Assembly: GCA_916048095.2 (NCBI GenBank) | Contig: OU696595.1 | Span: 6,513,165-6,577,164 of the forward strand | Direction of reading: 5' to 3' | Length of the DNA: 64,000 bases | Source: Sacculina carcini | Lineage: Eukaryota; Arthropoda; Thecostraca; Sacculinidae | Shown here: piece by piece, positions 1-12,914 of the stretch | Numbering within the stretch: the stretch's first letter is position 1 | Layout: every line of letters begins with the position of its first letter | Notes under the pieces: model-generated | Told to the model about the DNA's origin: nothing | What the model saw: the letters and a program-made list of their open reading frames with translations, nothing else | Database searches by the model: none | Made by a program: the position numbers and the translations under genes

Positions 1-154
1 CTTAGGTAACACTTAGGGCACACTTAGGGCACACTTAGGTAACACTTAGGTAACACTTAGGTAACACTTAGGTAACACTTAGGTAACACTTAGGTAACAC
101 TTAGGGCACACTTATGTAACACTTAGGTAACACTTAGGGCACACTTAGGTAACA

Positions 155-187
155 CTTATGTAACACTTAGGTAACATTTATGTAACA
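155..187 (+). repeat. TATG module, exemplar (about 110 copies)
   Basis: Three monomers in fixed order: CTTATGTAACA, type A, TTTATGTAACA. This is the first example; I count about 110 instances across the window, usually preceded by type B and A and followed by A and B. The module puts two TTATGTAA octamers 22 bp apart on the same strand. It is missing from 14.5-16.4, 19.2-21.1, 38.4-40.8 and 41.2-42.8 kb, which are the segments carrying CCTAGGCAACA. In a few copies the first or middle monomer is altered, for example CTTAGGTAAGA before 3378 or CTTAGGTAAAA before 48962. No function is known to me; it may be only an old variant pair that has spread by amplification. Confidence 0.85.
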
Positions 188-396
188 CTTAGGTAACACT
201 TAGGGCACACTTAGGTAACACTTAGGGCACACTTAGGTAACACTTAGGGCACACTTAGGTAACACTTAGGTAACACTTATGTAACACTTAGGTAACATTT
301 ATGTAACACTTAGGTAACACTTAGGGCACACTTAGGTAACACTTAGGTAACACTTAGGGCACACTTAGGTAACACTTAGGTAACACTTAGGTAACA

Positions 397-429
397 CTTA
401 GGGTACACTTAGTTAACACTTAGGGCACA
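397..429 (+). repeat. GTTAAC module, exemplar
   Basis: CTTAGGGTACA, then CTTAGTTAACA, then type B, usually after a run of three to nine type A monomers. It recurs dozens of times in all three zones. The middle monomer carries the palindrome GTTAAC. Some copies have reverted or mutated, for example CTTAGGTAACA at 3488, CTTAGATAACA just upstream of copies such as 5655, and CTTCGGGCACA in place of type B in zone B. It is one of the main phase marks of the higher-order units. Confidence 0.82.
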
Positions 430-583
430 CTTAGGTAACACTTATGTAACACTTAGGTAACACTTAGGTAACACTTAGGGCACACTTAGGTAACACTTAG
501 GGCACACTTAGGTAACACTTATGTAACACTTAGGTAACATTTATGTAACACTTAGGTAACACTTAGGGCACACTTAGGTAACA

Positions 584-704
584 CTGAGGGCACACTTAGG
601 TAACACTTAGGGCACACTTAGGTAACACTTAGGGCACACTTAGGTAACACTTAGGGCACACTTAGGTAACACTTAGGTAACACTTGAGGCACACTTAGTT
701 AGCA
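584..704 (+). repeat. CTGAGGG / CTTGAGG / GTTAGCA block, exemplar
   Basis: CTGAGGGCACA at 584 is followed after A/B alternation by CTTGAGGCACA (683) and CTTAGTTAGCA (694), exactly 110 bp from the first marker to the last. I find 13 CTTAGTTAGCA monomers, in zones A and C only; 11 of them have CTGAGGGCACA 110 bp before. The exceptions are 45068 and 51844, partners in the 6,776-bp duplication. In zone B the corresponding block has CTTGAGGCACA followed by CTTAGTTAACA, so CTTAGTTAGCA is a single-base derivative specific to family 1. Confidence 0.85.
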
Positions 705-924
705 CTTAGGGCACACTTAGGTAACACTTAGGGCATACTTAGGTAACACTTAGGTAACACTTAGGTAACACTTAGGTAACACTTAGGGCACACTTAGGTA
801 ACACTTAGGGCACACTTAGGTAACACTTATGTAACACTTAGGTAACATTTATGTAACACTTAGGTAACACTTAGGGCACACTTAGGTAACACTTAGGGCA
901 CACTTAGGTAACACTTAGGTAACA

Positions 925-1001
925 CTTAGGGTACACTTAGGTAACACTTAGGGTACACTTAGGTAACACTTAGGTAACACTTAGGTAACACTTAGGACAC
1001 A
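925..1001 (+). repeat. GGGTACA / GGACACA block, exemplar
   Basis: CTTAGGGTACA, A, CTTAGGGTACA, then three type A monomers and CTTAGGACACA. The block recurs through zones A and C and in a few zone B units. The number of type A monomers between the last CTTAGGGTACA and CTTAGGACACA is three in most copies but four near 5740-5783, compared with three in the colinear copy near 54.48 kb. This is direct evidence of a one-monomer length change. Confidence 0.8.
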
Positions 1002-1243
1002 CTTAGGTAACACTTAGGTAACACTTAGGTAACACTTAGGTAACACTTAGGGCACACTTAGGGCACACTTAGGTAACACTTAGGTAACACTTAGGGCACA
1101 CTTAGGGCACACTTAGGTAACACTTAGGTAACACTTAGGTAACACTTAGGTAACACTTAGGTAACACTTAGGTAACACTTAGGGCACACTTATGTAACAC
1201 TTAGGTAACACTTAGGGCACACTTAGGTAACACTTAGGGCACA

Positions 1244-1298
1244 CTTAGGTAAAACTTAGGGAACACTTAGGTAACACTTAGGGCACACTTAGGGCATA
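1244..1298 (+). repeat. AAAA / GGGAACA block, exemplar
   Basis: Five monomers in a fixed order: CTTAGGTAAAA, CTTAGGGAACA, type A, type B, CTTAGGGCATA. Found in all zones. In the later zone B modules the third monomer is CTTAGCTAACA. Positions of CTTAGGTAAAA were used as anchors for the duplications listed here. At 49446 and 62899 the GGGAACA monomer remains but its preceding CTTAGGTAAAA has become type A. Confidence 0.82.
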
Positions 1299-1859
1299 CT
1301 TAGGTAACACTTAGGTAACACTTAGGGCACACTTAGGTAACACTTAGGTAACACTTAGGTAACACTTAGGTAACACTTAGGTAACACTTAGGTAACACTT
1401 AGGTAACACTTAGGTAACACTTAGGGTACACTTAGTTAACACTTAGGGCACACTTAGGTAACACTTAGGTAACACTTAGGGCACACTTAGGTAACACTTA
1501 GGGCACACTTAGGTAACACTTATGTAACACTTAGGTAACATTTATGTAACACTTAGGTAACACTTAGGTAACACTTAGGTAACACTTAGGTAACACTTAG
1601 GGCACACTTAGGTAACACTTAGGGCACACTTAGGGCACACTTAGGTAACACTTAGGGCACACTTAGGTAACACTTAGGTAACACTTAGGGTACACTTAGG
1701 TAACACTTAGGGTACACTTAGGTAACACTTAGGTAACACTTAGGTAACACTTAGGACACACTTAGGTAACACTTAGGTAACACTTAGGTAACACTTAGGT
1801 AACTCTTAGGGCACACTTAGGGCACACTTAGGTAACACTTAGGTAACACTTAGGGCACA

Positions 1860-2230
1860 CTTAGGGCACACTTAGGTAACACTTATGTAACACTTAGGTA
1901 ACACTTAGGTAACACTTAGGGCACACTTAGGTAACACTTAGGGCACACTTAGGTAACACTTATGTAACACTTAGGTAACATTTATGTAACACTTAGGTAA
2001 CACTTAGGGCACACTTAGGTAACACTGAGGGCACACTTAGGTAACACTTAGGGCACACTTAGGTAACACTTAGGGCACACTTAGGTAACACTTAGGGCAC
2101 ACTTAGGTAACACTTAGGTAACACTTGAGGCACACTTAGTTAGCACTTAGGGCACACTTAGGTAACACTTAGGGCATACTTAGGTAACACTTAGGTAACA
2201 CTTAGGTAACACTTAGGTAACACTTAGGTA
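1860..2230. repeat. Copy of 419-789 at an offset of 1,441 bp
   Basis: The stretch carrying CTGAGGGCACA (584) and the pair CTTGAGGCACA then CTTAGTTAGCA (683, 694) is repeated 131 monomers downstream, at 2025, 2124 and 2135. The two copies separate on the right where 419-789 continues into B and A alternation and this copy continues in a run of type A followed by CTTAGGGTACA. The boundary is accurate to a few monomers. Confidence 0.75.
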
Positions 2231-3080
2231 ACACTTAGGTAACACTTAGGGTACACTTAGTTAACACTTAGGGCACACTTAGGTAACACTTAGGTAACAC
2301 TTAGGGCACACTTAGGTAACACTTAGGTAACACTTATGTAACACTTAGGTAACATTTATGTAACACTTAGGTAACACTTAGGGCACACTTAGGTAACACT
2401 TAGGGCACACTTAGGTAACACTTAGGGCACACTTAGGTAACACTTAGGGCACACTTAGGTAACACTTAGGGCACACTTAGGTAACACTTAGGTAACACTT
2501 GAGGCACACTTAGTTAACACTTAGGGCACACTTAGGTAACACTTAGGGCATACTTAGGTAACACTTAGGGCATACTTAGGTAACACTTAGGTAACACTTA
2601 GGTAACACTTAGGTAACACTTAGGTAACACTTAGGTAACACTTAGGTAACACTTAGGTAACACTTAGGGTACACTTAGGTAACACTTAGGGCACACTTAG
2701 GTAACACTTAGGTAACACTTAGGGCACACTTAGGTAACACTTAGGGCACACTTAGGTAACACTTATGTAACACTTAGGTAACATTTATGTAACACTTAGG
2801 TAACACTTAGGTAACACTTAGGTAACACTTAGGTAACACTTAGGGCACACTTAGGTAACACTTAGGGCACACTTAGGGCACACTTAGGTAACACTTAGGG
2901 CACACTTAGGTAACACTTAGGTAACACTTAGGGTACACTTAGGTAACACTTAGGGTACACTTAGGTAACACTTAGGTAACACTTAGGTAACACTTAGGAC
3001 ACACTTAGGTAACACTTAGGTAACACTTAGGTAACACTTAGGTAACACTTAGGGCACACTTAGGGCACACTTAGGTAACA

Positions 3081-4963
3081 CTTAGGTAACACTTAGGGCA
3101 CACTTAGGGCACACTTAGGTAACACTTAGGTAACACTTAGGTAACACTTAGGTAACACTTAGGTAACACTTAGGTAACACTTAGGGCACACTTATGTAAC
3201 ACTTAGGTAACACTTAGGGCACACTTAGGTAACACTTATGTAACACTTAGGTAACATTTATGTAACACTTAGGTAACACTTAGGGCACACTGAGGTAACA
3301 CTTAGGGCACACTTAGGTAACACTTAGGGCACACTTAGGTAACACTTAGGTAACACTTATGTAACACTTAGGTAAGATTTATGTAACACTTAGGTAACAC
3401 TTAGGGCACACTTAGGTAACACTTAGGTAACACTTAGGGCACACTTAGGTAACACTTAGGTAACACTTAGGTAACACTTAGGGTACACTTAGGTAACACT
3501 TAGGGCACACTTAGGTAACACTTATGTAACACTTAGGTAACACTTAGGTAACACTTAGGGCACACTTAGGTAACACTTAGGGCACACTTAGGTAACACTT
3601 ATGTAACACTTAGGTAACATTTATGTAACACTTAGGTAACACTTAGGGCACACTTAGGTAACACTGAGGGCACACTTAGGTAACACTTAGGGCACACTTA
3701 GGTAACACTTAGGGCACACTTAGGTAACACTTAGGGCACACTTAGGTAACACTTAGGTAACACTTGAGGCACACTTAGTTAGCACTTAGGGCACACTTAG
3801 GTAACACTTAGGGCATACTTAGGTAACACTTAGGTAACACTTAGGTAACACTTAGGTAACACTTAGGGCACACTTAGGTAACACTTAGGGCACACTTAGG
3901 TAACACTTATGTAACACTTAGGTAACATTTATGTAACACTTAGGTAACACTTAGGGCACACTTAGGTAACACTTAGGGCACACTTAGGTAACACTTAGGT
4001 AACACTTAGGGTACACTTAGGTAACACTTAGGGTACACTTAGGTAACACTTAGGTAACACTTAGGTAACACTTAGGACACACTTAGGTAACACTTAGGTA
4101 ACACTTAGGTAACACTTAGGTAACACTTAGGGCACACTTAGGGCACACTTAGGTAACACTTAGGTAACACTTAGGGCACACTTAGGGCACACTTAGGTAA
4201 CACTTAGGTAACACTTAGGTAACACTTAGGTAACACTTAGGTAACACTTAGGTAACACTTAGGGCACACTTATGTAACACTTAGGTAACACTTAGGGCAC
4301 ACTTAGGTAACACTTAGGGCACACTTAGGTAAAACTTAGGGAACACTTAGGTAACACTTAGGGCACACTTAGGGCATACTTAGGTAACACTTAGGTAACA
4401 CTTAGGGCACACTTAGGTAACACTTAGGTAACACTTAGGTAACACTTAGGTAACACTTAGGTAACACTTAGGTAACACTTAGGTAACACTTAGGTAACAC
4501 TTAGGGTACACTTAGTTAACACTTAGGGCACACTTAGGTAACACTTAGGTAACACTTAGGGCACACTTAGGTAACACTTAGGGCACACTTAGGTAACACT
4601 TATGTAACACTTAGGTAACATTTATGTAACACTTAGGTAACACTTAGGTAACACTTAGGTAACACTTAGGTAACACTTAGGGCACACTTAGGTAACACTT
4701 AGGGCACACTTAGGGCACACTTAGGTAACACTTAGGGCACACTTAGGTAACACTTAGGTAACACTTAGGGTACACTTAGGTAACACTTAGGGTACACTTA
4801 GGTAACACTTAGGTAACACTTAGGTAACACTTAGGACACACTTAGGTAACACTTAGGTAACACTTAGGTAACACTTAGGTAACTCTTAGGGCACACTTAG
4901 GGCACACTTAGGTAACACTTAGGTAACACTTAGGGCACACTTAGGGCACACTTAGGTAACACT
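3081..4963. repeat. Segmental copy 2 of the pair spaced 3,080 bp
   Basis: Near-identical copy of 1-1883 shifted by 3,080 bp. Parts of it recur a third time 6,160 bp further on: TTTATGTAACA at 3928 and 4621 matches 10088 and 10781, and CTTAGGTAAAA at 4324 matches 10484. 6,160 is twice 3,080, which suggests that this higher-order unit was once regular before later rearrangement. The same stretch also matches zone C around 45.7 kb (offset 41,954) and 52.5 kb (offset 48,730). Confidence 0.83.
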
Positions 4964-7900
4964 TAGGTAACACTTAGGTAACACTTAGGTAACACTTAGG
5001 TAACACTTAGGTAACACTTAGGGCACACTTATGTAACACTTAGGTAACACTTAGGGCACACTTAGGTAACACTTAGGGCACACTTAGGTAAAACTTAGGG
5101 AACACTTAGGTAACACTTAGGGCACACTTAGGGCATACTTAGGTAACACTTAGGTAACACTTAGGGCACACTTAGGTAACACTTAGGGCACACTTAGGTA
5201 ACACTTAGGGCACACTTAGGTAACACTTATGTAACACTTAGGTAACATTTATGTAACACTTAGGTAACACTTAGGGCACACTTAGGTAACACTTAGGGCA
5301 CACTTAGGTAACACTTAGGGCACACTTAGGTAACACTTAGGGCACACTTAGGTAACACTTAGGTAACACTTATGTAACACTTAGGTAACATTTATGTAAC
5401 ACTTAGGTAACACTTAGGGCACACTTAGGTAACACTTAGGGCACACTTAGGTAACACTTAGGGCACACTTAGGTAACACTTAGGGCACACTTAGGTAACA
5501 CTTAGGGCACACTTAGGTAACACTTAGGTAACACTTGAGGCACACTTAGTTTACACTTAGGGCACACTTAGGTAACACTTAGGGCATACTTAGGTAACAC
5601 TTAGGTAACACTTAGGTAACACTTAGGTAACACTTAGGTAACACTTAGGTAACACTTAGATAACACTTAGGGTACACTTAGTTAACACTTAGGGCACACT
5701 TAGGTAACACTTAGGGTACACTTAGGTAACACTTAGGGTACACTTAGGTAACACTTAGGTAACACTTAGGTAACACTTAGGTAACACTTAGGACACACTT
5801 AGGTAACACTTAGGTAACACTTAGGTAACACTTAGGTAACACTTAGGGCACACTTAGGGCACACTTAGGTAACACTTAGGTATCACTTAGGGCACACTTA
5901 GGTAACACTTAGGGCACACTTAGGTAACACTTAGGTAACACTTAGGTAACACTTAGGTAACACTTAGGGTACACTTAGTTAACACTTAGGGCACACTTAT
6001 GTAACACTTAGGTAACACTTAGGGCACACTTAGGTAACACTTAGGGCACACTTAGGTAAAACTTAGGGAACACTTAGGTAACACTTAGGGCACACTTAGG
6101 GCATACTTAGGTAACACTTAGGTAACACTTAGGGCACACTTAGGTAACACTTAGGGCACACTTAGGTAACACTTAGGTAACACTTAGGGCACACTTAGGT
6201 AACACTTAGGGCACACTTAGGTAACACTTAGGTAACACTTAGGGCACACTTAGGTAACACTTAGGTAACACTTAGGGCACACTTAGGTAACACTTAGGTA
6301 ACACTTAGGTAACACTTAGGGTACACTTAGTTAACACTTAGGGCACACTTAGGTAACACTTAGGTAACACTTAGGGTACACTTAGGTAACACTTAGGGCA
6401 CACTTAGGTAACACTTATGTAACACTTAGGTAACATTTATGTAACACTTAGGTAACACTTAGGGCACACTGAGGTAACACTTAGGGCACACTTAGGTAAC
6501 ACTTAGGGCACACTTAGGTAACACTTAGGGCACACTTAGGTAACACTTAGGTAACACTTATGTAACACTTAGGTAAGATTTATGTAACACTTAGGTAACA
6601 CTTAGGGCACACTTAGGTAACACTTAGGGCACACTTAGGTAACACTTAGGGCACACTTAGGTAACACTTAGGGCACACTTAGGTAACACTTAGGTAACAC
6701 TTAGGGCACACTTAGGTAACACTTAGGTAACACTTAGGTAACACTTAGGGTACACTTAGTTAACACTTAGGGCACACTTAGGTAACACTTAGGGCATACT
6801 TAGGTAACACTTAGGGCATACTTAGGTAACACTTAGGTAACACTTAGGTAACACTTAGGTAACACTTAGGTAACACTTAGGTAACACTTAGGTAACACTT
6901 AGGTAACACTTAGGGTACACTTAGTTAACACTTAGGGCACACTTAGGTAACACTTAGGGCACACTTAGGTAACACTTAGGGCACACTTAGGTAACACTTA
7001 TGTAACACTTAGGTAACATTTATGTAACACTTAGGTAACACTTAGGTAACACTTAGGTAACACTTAGGTAACACTTAGGGCACACTTAGGTAACACTTAG
7101 GGCACACTTAGGGCACACTTAGGTAACACTTAGGGCACACTTAGGTAACACTTAGGTAACACTTAGGGTACACTTAGGTAACACTTAGGGTACACTTAGG
7201 TAACACTTAGGTAACACTTAGGTAACACTTAGGACACACTTAGGTAACACTTAGGTAACACTTAGGTAACACTTAGGTAACACTTAGGGCACACTTAGGG
7301 CACACTTAGGTAACACTTAGGTAACACTTAGGGCACACTTAGGTAACACTTAGGGCACACTTAGGTAACACTTAGGTAACACTTAGGTAACACTTAGGTA
7401 ACACTTAGGGTACACTTAGTTAACACTTAGGGCACACTTATGTAACACTTAGGTAACACTTAGGGCACACTTAGGTAACACTTAGGGCACACTTAGGTAA
7501 AACTTAGGGAACACTTAGGTAACACTTAGGGCACACTTAGGGCATACTTAGGTAACACTTAGGTAACACTTAGGGCACACTTAGGTAACACTTAGGGCAC
7601 ACTTAGGTAACACTTAGGTAACACTTAGGGCACACTTAGGTAACACTTAGGGCACACTTAGGTAACACTTAGGTAACACTTAGGGCACACTTAGGTAACA
7701 CTTAGGTAACACTTAGGGCACACTTAGGTAACACTTAGGTAACACTTAGGTAACACTTAGGGTACACTTAGTTAACACTTAGGGCACACTTAGGTAACAC
7801 TTATGTAACACTTAGGTAACACTTAGGTAACACTTAGGGCACACTTAGGTAACACTTAGGGCACACTTAGGTAACACTTATGTAACACTTAGGTAACATT

Positions 7901-10900
7901 TATGTAACACTTAGGTAACACTTAGGGCACACTTAGGTAACACTGAGGGCACACTTAGGTAACACTTAGGGCACACTTAGGTACCACTTAGGGCACACTT
8001 AGGTAACACTTAGGGCACACTTAGGTAACACTTAGGTAACACTTGAGGCACACTTAGTTAGCACTTAGGGCACACTTAGGTAACACTTAGGGCATACTTA
8101 GGTAACACTTAGGTAACACTTAGGTAACACTTAGGTAACACTTAGGTAACACTTAGGTAACACTTAGGGTACACTTAGTTAACACTTAGGGCACACTTAG
8201 GTAACACTTAGGTAACACTTAGGGCACACTTAGGTAACACTTAGGTAACACTTATGTAACACTTAGGTAACATTTATGTAACACTTAGGTAACACTTAGG
8301 GCACACTTAGGTAACACTTAGGGCACACTTAGGTAACACTTAGGGCACACTTAGGTAACACTTAGGGCACACTTAGGTAACACTTAGGGCACACTTAGGT
8401 AACACTTAGGTAACACTTGAGGCACACTTAGTTAACACTTAGGGCACACTTAGGTAACACTTAGGGCATACTTAGGTAACACTTAGGGCATACTTAGGTA
8501 ACACTTAGGTAACACTTAGGTAACACTTAGGTAACACTTAGGTAACACTTAGGTAACACTTAGGTAACACTTAGGTAACACTTAGGGTACACTTAGTTAA
8601 CACTTAGGGCACACTTAGGTAACACTTAGGTAACACTTAGGGCACACTTAGGTAACACTTAGGGCACACTTAGGTAACACTTATGTAACACTTAGGTAAC
8701 ATTTATGTAACACTTAGGTAACACTTAGGTAACACTTAGGTAACACTTAGGTAACACTTAGGGCACACTTAGGTAACACTTAGGGCACACTTAGGGCACA
8801 CTTAGGTAACACTTAGGGCACACTTAGGTAACACTTAGGTAACACTTAGGGTACACTTAGGTAACACTTAGGGTACACTTAGGTAACACTTAGGTAACAC
8901 TTAGGTAACACTTAGGACACACTTAGGTAACACTTAGGTAACACTTAGGTAACACTTAGGTAACACTTAGGGCACACTTAGGGCACACTTAGGTAACACT
9001 TAGGTAACACTTAGGGCACACTTAGGGCACACTTAGGTAACACTTAGGTAACACTTAGGTAACACTTAGGTAACACTTAGGTAACACTTAGGTAACACTT
9101 AGGGCACACTTATGTAACACTTAGGTAACACTTAGGGCACACTTAGGTAACACTTAGGGCACACTTAGGTAAAACTTAGGGAACACTTAGGTAACACTTA
9201 GGGCACACTTAGGGCATACTTAGGTAACACTTAGGTAACACTTAGGGCACACTTAGGTAACACTTAGGTAACACTTAGGTAACACTTAGGTAACACTTAG
9301 GTAACACTTAGGTAACACTTAGGTAACACTTAGGGTACACTTAGTTAACACTTAGGGCACACTTAGGTAACACTTAGGTAACACTTAGGGCACACTTAGG
9401 TAACACTTAGGGCACACTTAGGTAACACTTATGTAACACTTAGGTAACATTTATGTAACACTTAGGTAACACTTAGGTAACACTTAGGTAACACTTAGGT
9501 AACACTTAGGGCACACTTAGGTAACACTTAGGGCACATTTAGGGCACACTTAGGTAACACTTAGGGCACACTTAGGTAACACTTAGGTAACACTTAGGGT
9601 ACACTTAGGTAACACTTAGGGTACACTTAGGTAACACTTAGGTAACACTTAGGTAACACTTAGGACACACTTAGGTAACACTTAGGTAACACTTAGGTAA
9701 CACTTAGGTAACACTTAGGGCACACTTAGGGCACACTTAGGTAACACTTAGGTAACACTTAGGGCACACTTAGGGCACACTTAGGTAACACTTAGGTAAC
9801 ACTTAGGTAACACTTAGGTAACACTTAGGTAACACTTAGGTAACACTTAGGTAACACTTAGGGCACACTTATGTAACACTTAGGTAACACTTAGGGCACA
9901 CTTAGGTAACACTTAGGGCACACTTAGGTAAAACTTAGGGAACACTTAGGTAACACTTAGGGCACACTTAGGGCATACTTAGGTAACACTTAGGTAACAC
10001 TTAGGGCACACTTAGGTAACACTTAGGGCACACTTAGGTAACACTTAGGGCACACTTAGGTAACACTTATGTAACACTTAGGTAACATTTATGTAACACT
10101 TAGGTAACACTTAGGGCACACTTAGGTAACACTTAGGGCACACTTAGGTAACACTTAGGTAACACTTAGGGTACACTTAGGTAACACTTAGGGTACACTT
10201 AGGTAACACTTAGGTAACACTTAGGTAACACTTAGGACACACTTAGGTAACACTTAGGTAACACTTAGGTAACACTTAGGTAACACTTAGGGCACACTTA
10301 GGGCACACTTAGGTAACACTTAGGTAACACTTAGGGCACACTTAGGGCACACTTAGGTAACACTTAGGTAACACTTAGGTAACACTTAGGTAACACTTAG
10401 GTAACACTTAGGTAACACTTAGGGCACACTTATGTAACACTTAGGTAACACTTAGGGCACACTTAGGTAACACTTAGGGCACACTTAGGTAAAACTTAGG
10501 GAACACTTAGGTAACACTTAGGGCACACTTAGGGCATACTTAGGTAACACTTAGGTAACACTTAGGGCACACTTAGGTAACACTTAGGTAACACTTAGGT
10601 AACACTTAGGTAACACTTAGGTAACACTTAGGTAACACTTAGGTAACACTTAGGTAACACTTAGGGTACACTTAGTTAACACTTAGGGCACACTTAGGTA
10701 ACACTTAGGTAACACTTAGGGCACACTTAGGTAACACTTAGGGCACACTTAGGTAACACTTATGTAACACTTAGGTAACATTTATGTAACACTTAGGTAA
10801 CACTTAGGTAACACTTAGGTAACACTTAGGTAACACTTAGGGCACACTTAGGTAACACTTAGGGCACACTTAGGGCACACTTAGGTAACACTTAGGGCAC

Positions 10901-11799
10901 ACTTAGGTAACACTTAGGTAACACTTAGGGTACACTTAGGTAACACTTAGGGTACACTTAGGTAACACTTAGGTAACACTTAGGGCACACTTAGGTAACA
11001 CTTAGGGCACACTTAGGTAACACTTAGGGCACACTTAGGTAACACTTATGTAACACTTAGGTAACATTTATGTAACACTTAGGTAACACTTAGGGCACAC
11101 TTAGGTAACACTTAGGGCACACTTAGGTAAAACTTAGGGAACACTTAGGTAACACTTAGGGCACACTTAGGGCATACTTAGGTAACACTTAGGTAACACT
11201 TAGGGCACACTTAGGTAACACTTAGGTAACACTTAGGTAACACTTAGGTAACACTTAGGTAACACTTAGGTAACACTTAGGTAACACTTAGGTAACACTT
11301 AGGACACACTTAGGTAACACTTAGGTAACACTTAGGTAACACTTAGGTAACACTTAGGGCACACTTAGGGCACACTTAGGTAACACTTAGGTAACACTTA
11401 GGGCACACTTAGGGCACACTTAGGTAACACTTAGGTAACACTTAGGTAACACTTAGGTAACACTTAGGTAACACTTAGGTAACACTTAGGGCACACTTAT
11501 GTAACACTTAGGTAACACTTAGGGCACACTTAGGTAACACTTAGGGCACACTTAGGTAAAACTTAGGGAACACTTAGGTAACACTTAGGGCACACTTAGG
11601 GCATACTTAGGTAACACTTAGGTAACACTTAGGGCACACTTAGGTAACACTTAGGGCACACTTAGGTAACACTTAGGGCACACTTAGGTAACACTTATGT
11701 AACACTTAGGTAACATTTATGTAACACTTAGGTAACACTTAGGGCACACTTAGGTAACACTTAGGGCACACTTAGGTAACACTTAGGGCACACTTAGGT

Positions 11800-12250
11800 A
11801 ACACTTAGGGCACACTTAGGTAACACTTAGGTAACACTTATGTAACACTTAGGTAACATTTATGTAACACTTAGGTAACACTTAGGGCACACTTAGGTAA
11901 CACTTAGGGCACACTTAGGTAACACTTAGGGCACACTTAGGTAACACTTAGGGCACACTTAGGTAACACTTAGGGCACACTTAGGTAACACTTAGGTAAC
12001 ACTTGAGGCACACTTAGTTAACACTTAGGGCACACTTAGGTAACACTTAGGGCACACTTAGGTAACACTTAGGTAACACTTAGGTAACACTTAGGTAACA
12101 CTTAGGTAACACTTAGGTAACACTTAGATAACACTTAGGGTACACTTAGGTAACACTTAGGGCACACTTAGGTAACACTTAGGGTACACTTAGGTAACAC
12201 TTAGGGTACACTTAGGTAACACTTAGGTAACACTTAAGTAACACTTAGGA
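11800..12250. repeat. Zone A segment repeated at the zone A/B junction (offset 1,650 bp)
   Basis: TTTATGTAACA at 11859 and CTTAGATAACA at 12123 recur at 13509 and 13773, both shifted by 1,650 bp (150 monomers). The copy at about 13450-13900 begins the higher-order unit of zone B. This shows that the left end of zone B was assembled from zone A-type sequence, so the two families share ancestry and the junction is internal to the array. Confidence 0.7.
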
Positions 12251-12903
12251 CACACTTAGGTAACACTTAGGTAACACTTAGGTAACACTTAGGTAACACT
12301 TAGGGCACACTTAGGGCACACTTAGGTAACACTTAGGTAACACTTAGGGCACACTTAGGTAACACTTAGGGCACACTTAGGTAACACTTAGGTAACACTT
12401 AGGTAACACTTAGGTAACACTTAGGGTACACTTAGTTAACACTTAGGGCACACTTATGTAACACTTAGGTAACACTTAGGGCACACTTAGGTAACACTTA
12501 GGGCACACTTAGGTAAAACTTAGGGAACACTTAGGTAACACTTAGGGCACACTTAGGGCATACTTAGGTAACACTTAGGTAACACTTAGGGCACACTTAG
12601 GTAACACTTAGGGCACACTTAGGTAACACTTAGGTAACACTTAGGGCACACTTAGGTAACACTTAGGGCACACTTAGGTAACACTTAGGTAACACTTAGG
12701 GCACACTTAGGTAACACTTAGGTAACACTTAGGGCACACTTAGGTAACACTTAGGTAACACTTAGGTAACACTTAGGGTACACTTAGTTAACACTTAGGG
12801 CACACTTAGGTAACACTTAGGTAACACTTAGGGTACACTTAGGTAACACTTAGGGCACACTTAGGTAACACTTATGTAACACTTAGGTAACATTTATGTA
12901 ACA

Positions 12904-12914
12904 CTTACGTAACA
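12904..12914 (+). repeat. Single CTTACGTAACA monomer
   Basis: A unique variant in a position where the duplicated copies have type A. It makes the perfect palindrome TTACGTAA, and its CpG is the only one outside CTTCGGGCACA. It is one base from type A and is best read as a private mutation; the colinear monomer in zone C, near 61843, is type A. Confidence 0.8.

Larger units (their letters stand above)
1..1883. repeat. Segmental copy 1 of a pair spaced 3,080 bp
   Basis: This stretch recurs at 3081-4963, a shift of exactly 280 monomers. Shared landmarks are the CTTGAGGCACA and CTTAGTTAGCA pair (683/694 and 3763/3774), CTTAGGTAAAA (1244 and 4324) and a rare CTTAGGTAACT near 1795 and 4875. Differences I found are single bases: CTTAGGTAACA versus CTGAGGTAACA at 210/3290, CTTAGGTAACA versus CTTAGGTAAGA at 287/3367, and CTTAGTTAACA versus CTTAGGTAACA at 408/3488. 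The copies diverge after about 1883 and 4963, where the following monomer is CTTATGTAACA in the first and type A in the second. Confidence 0.85.

Noticed and set aside
397-429. Regulatory operator built on the GTTAAC palindrome
   Set aside because: It recurs dozens of times as part of the higher-order unit, with no adjacent gene or promoter to regulate.
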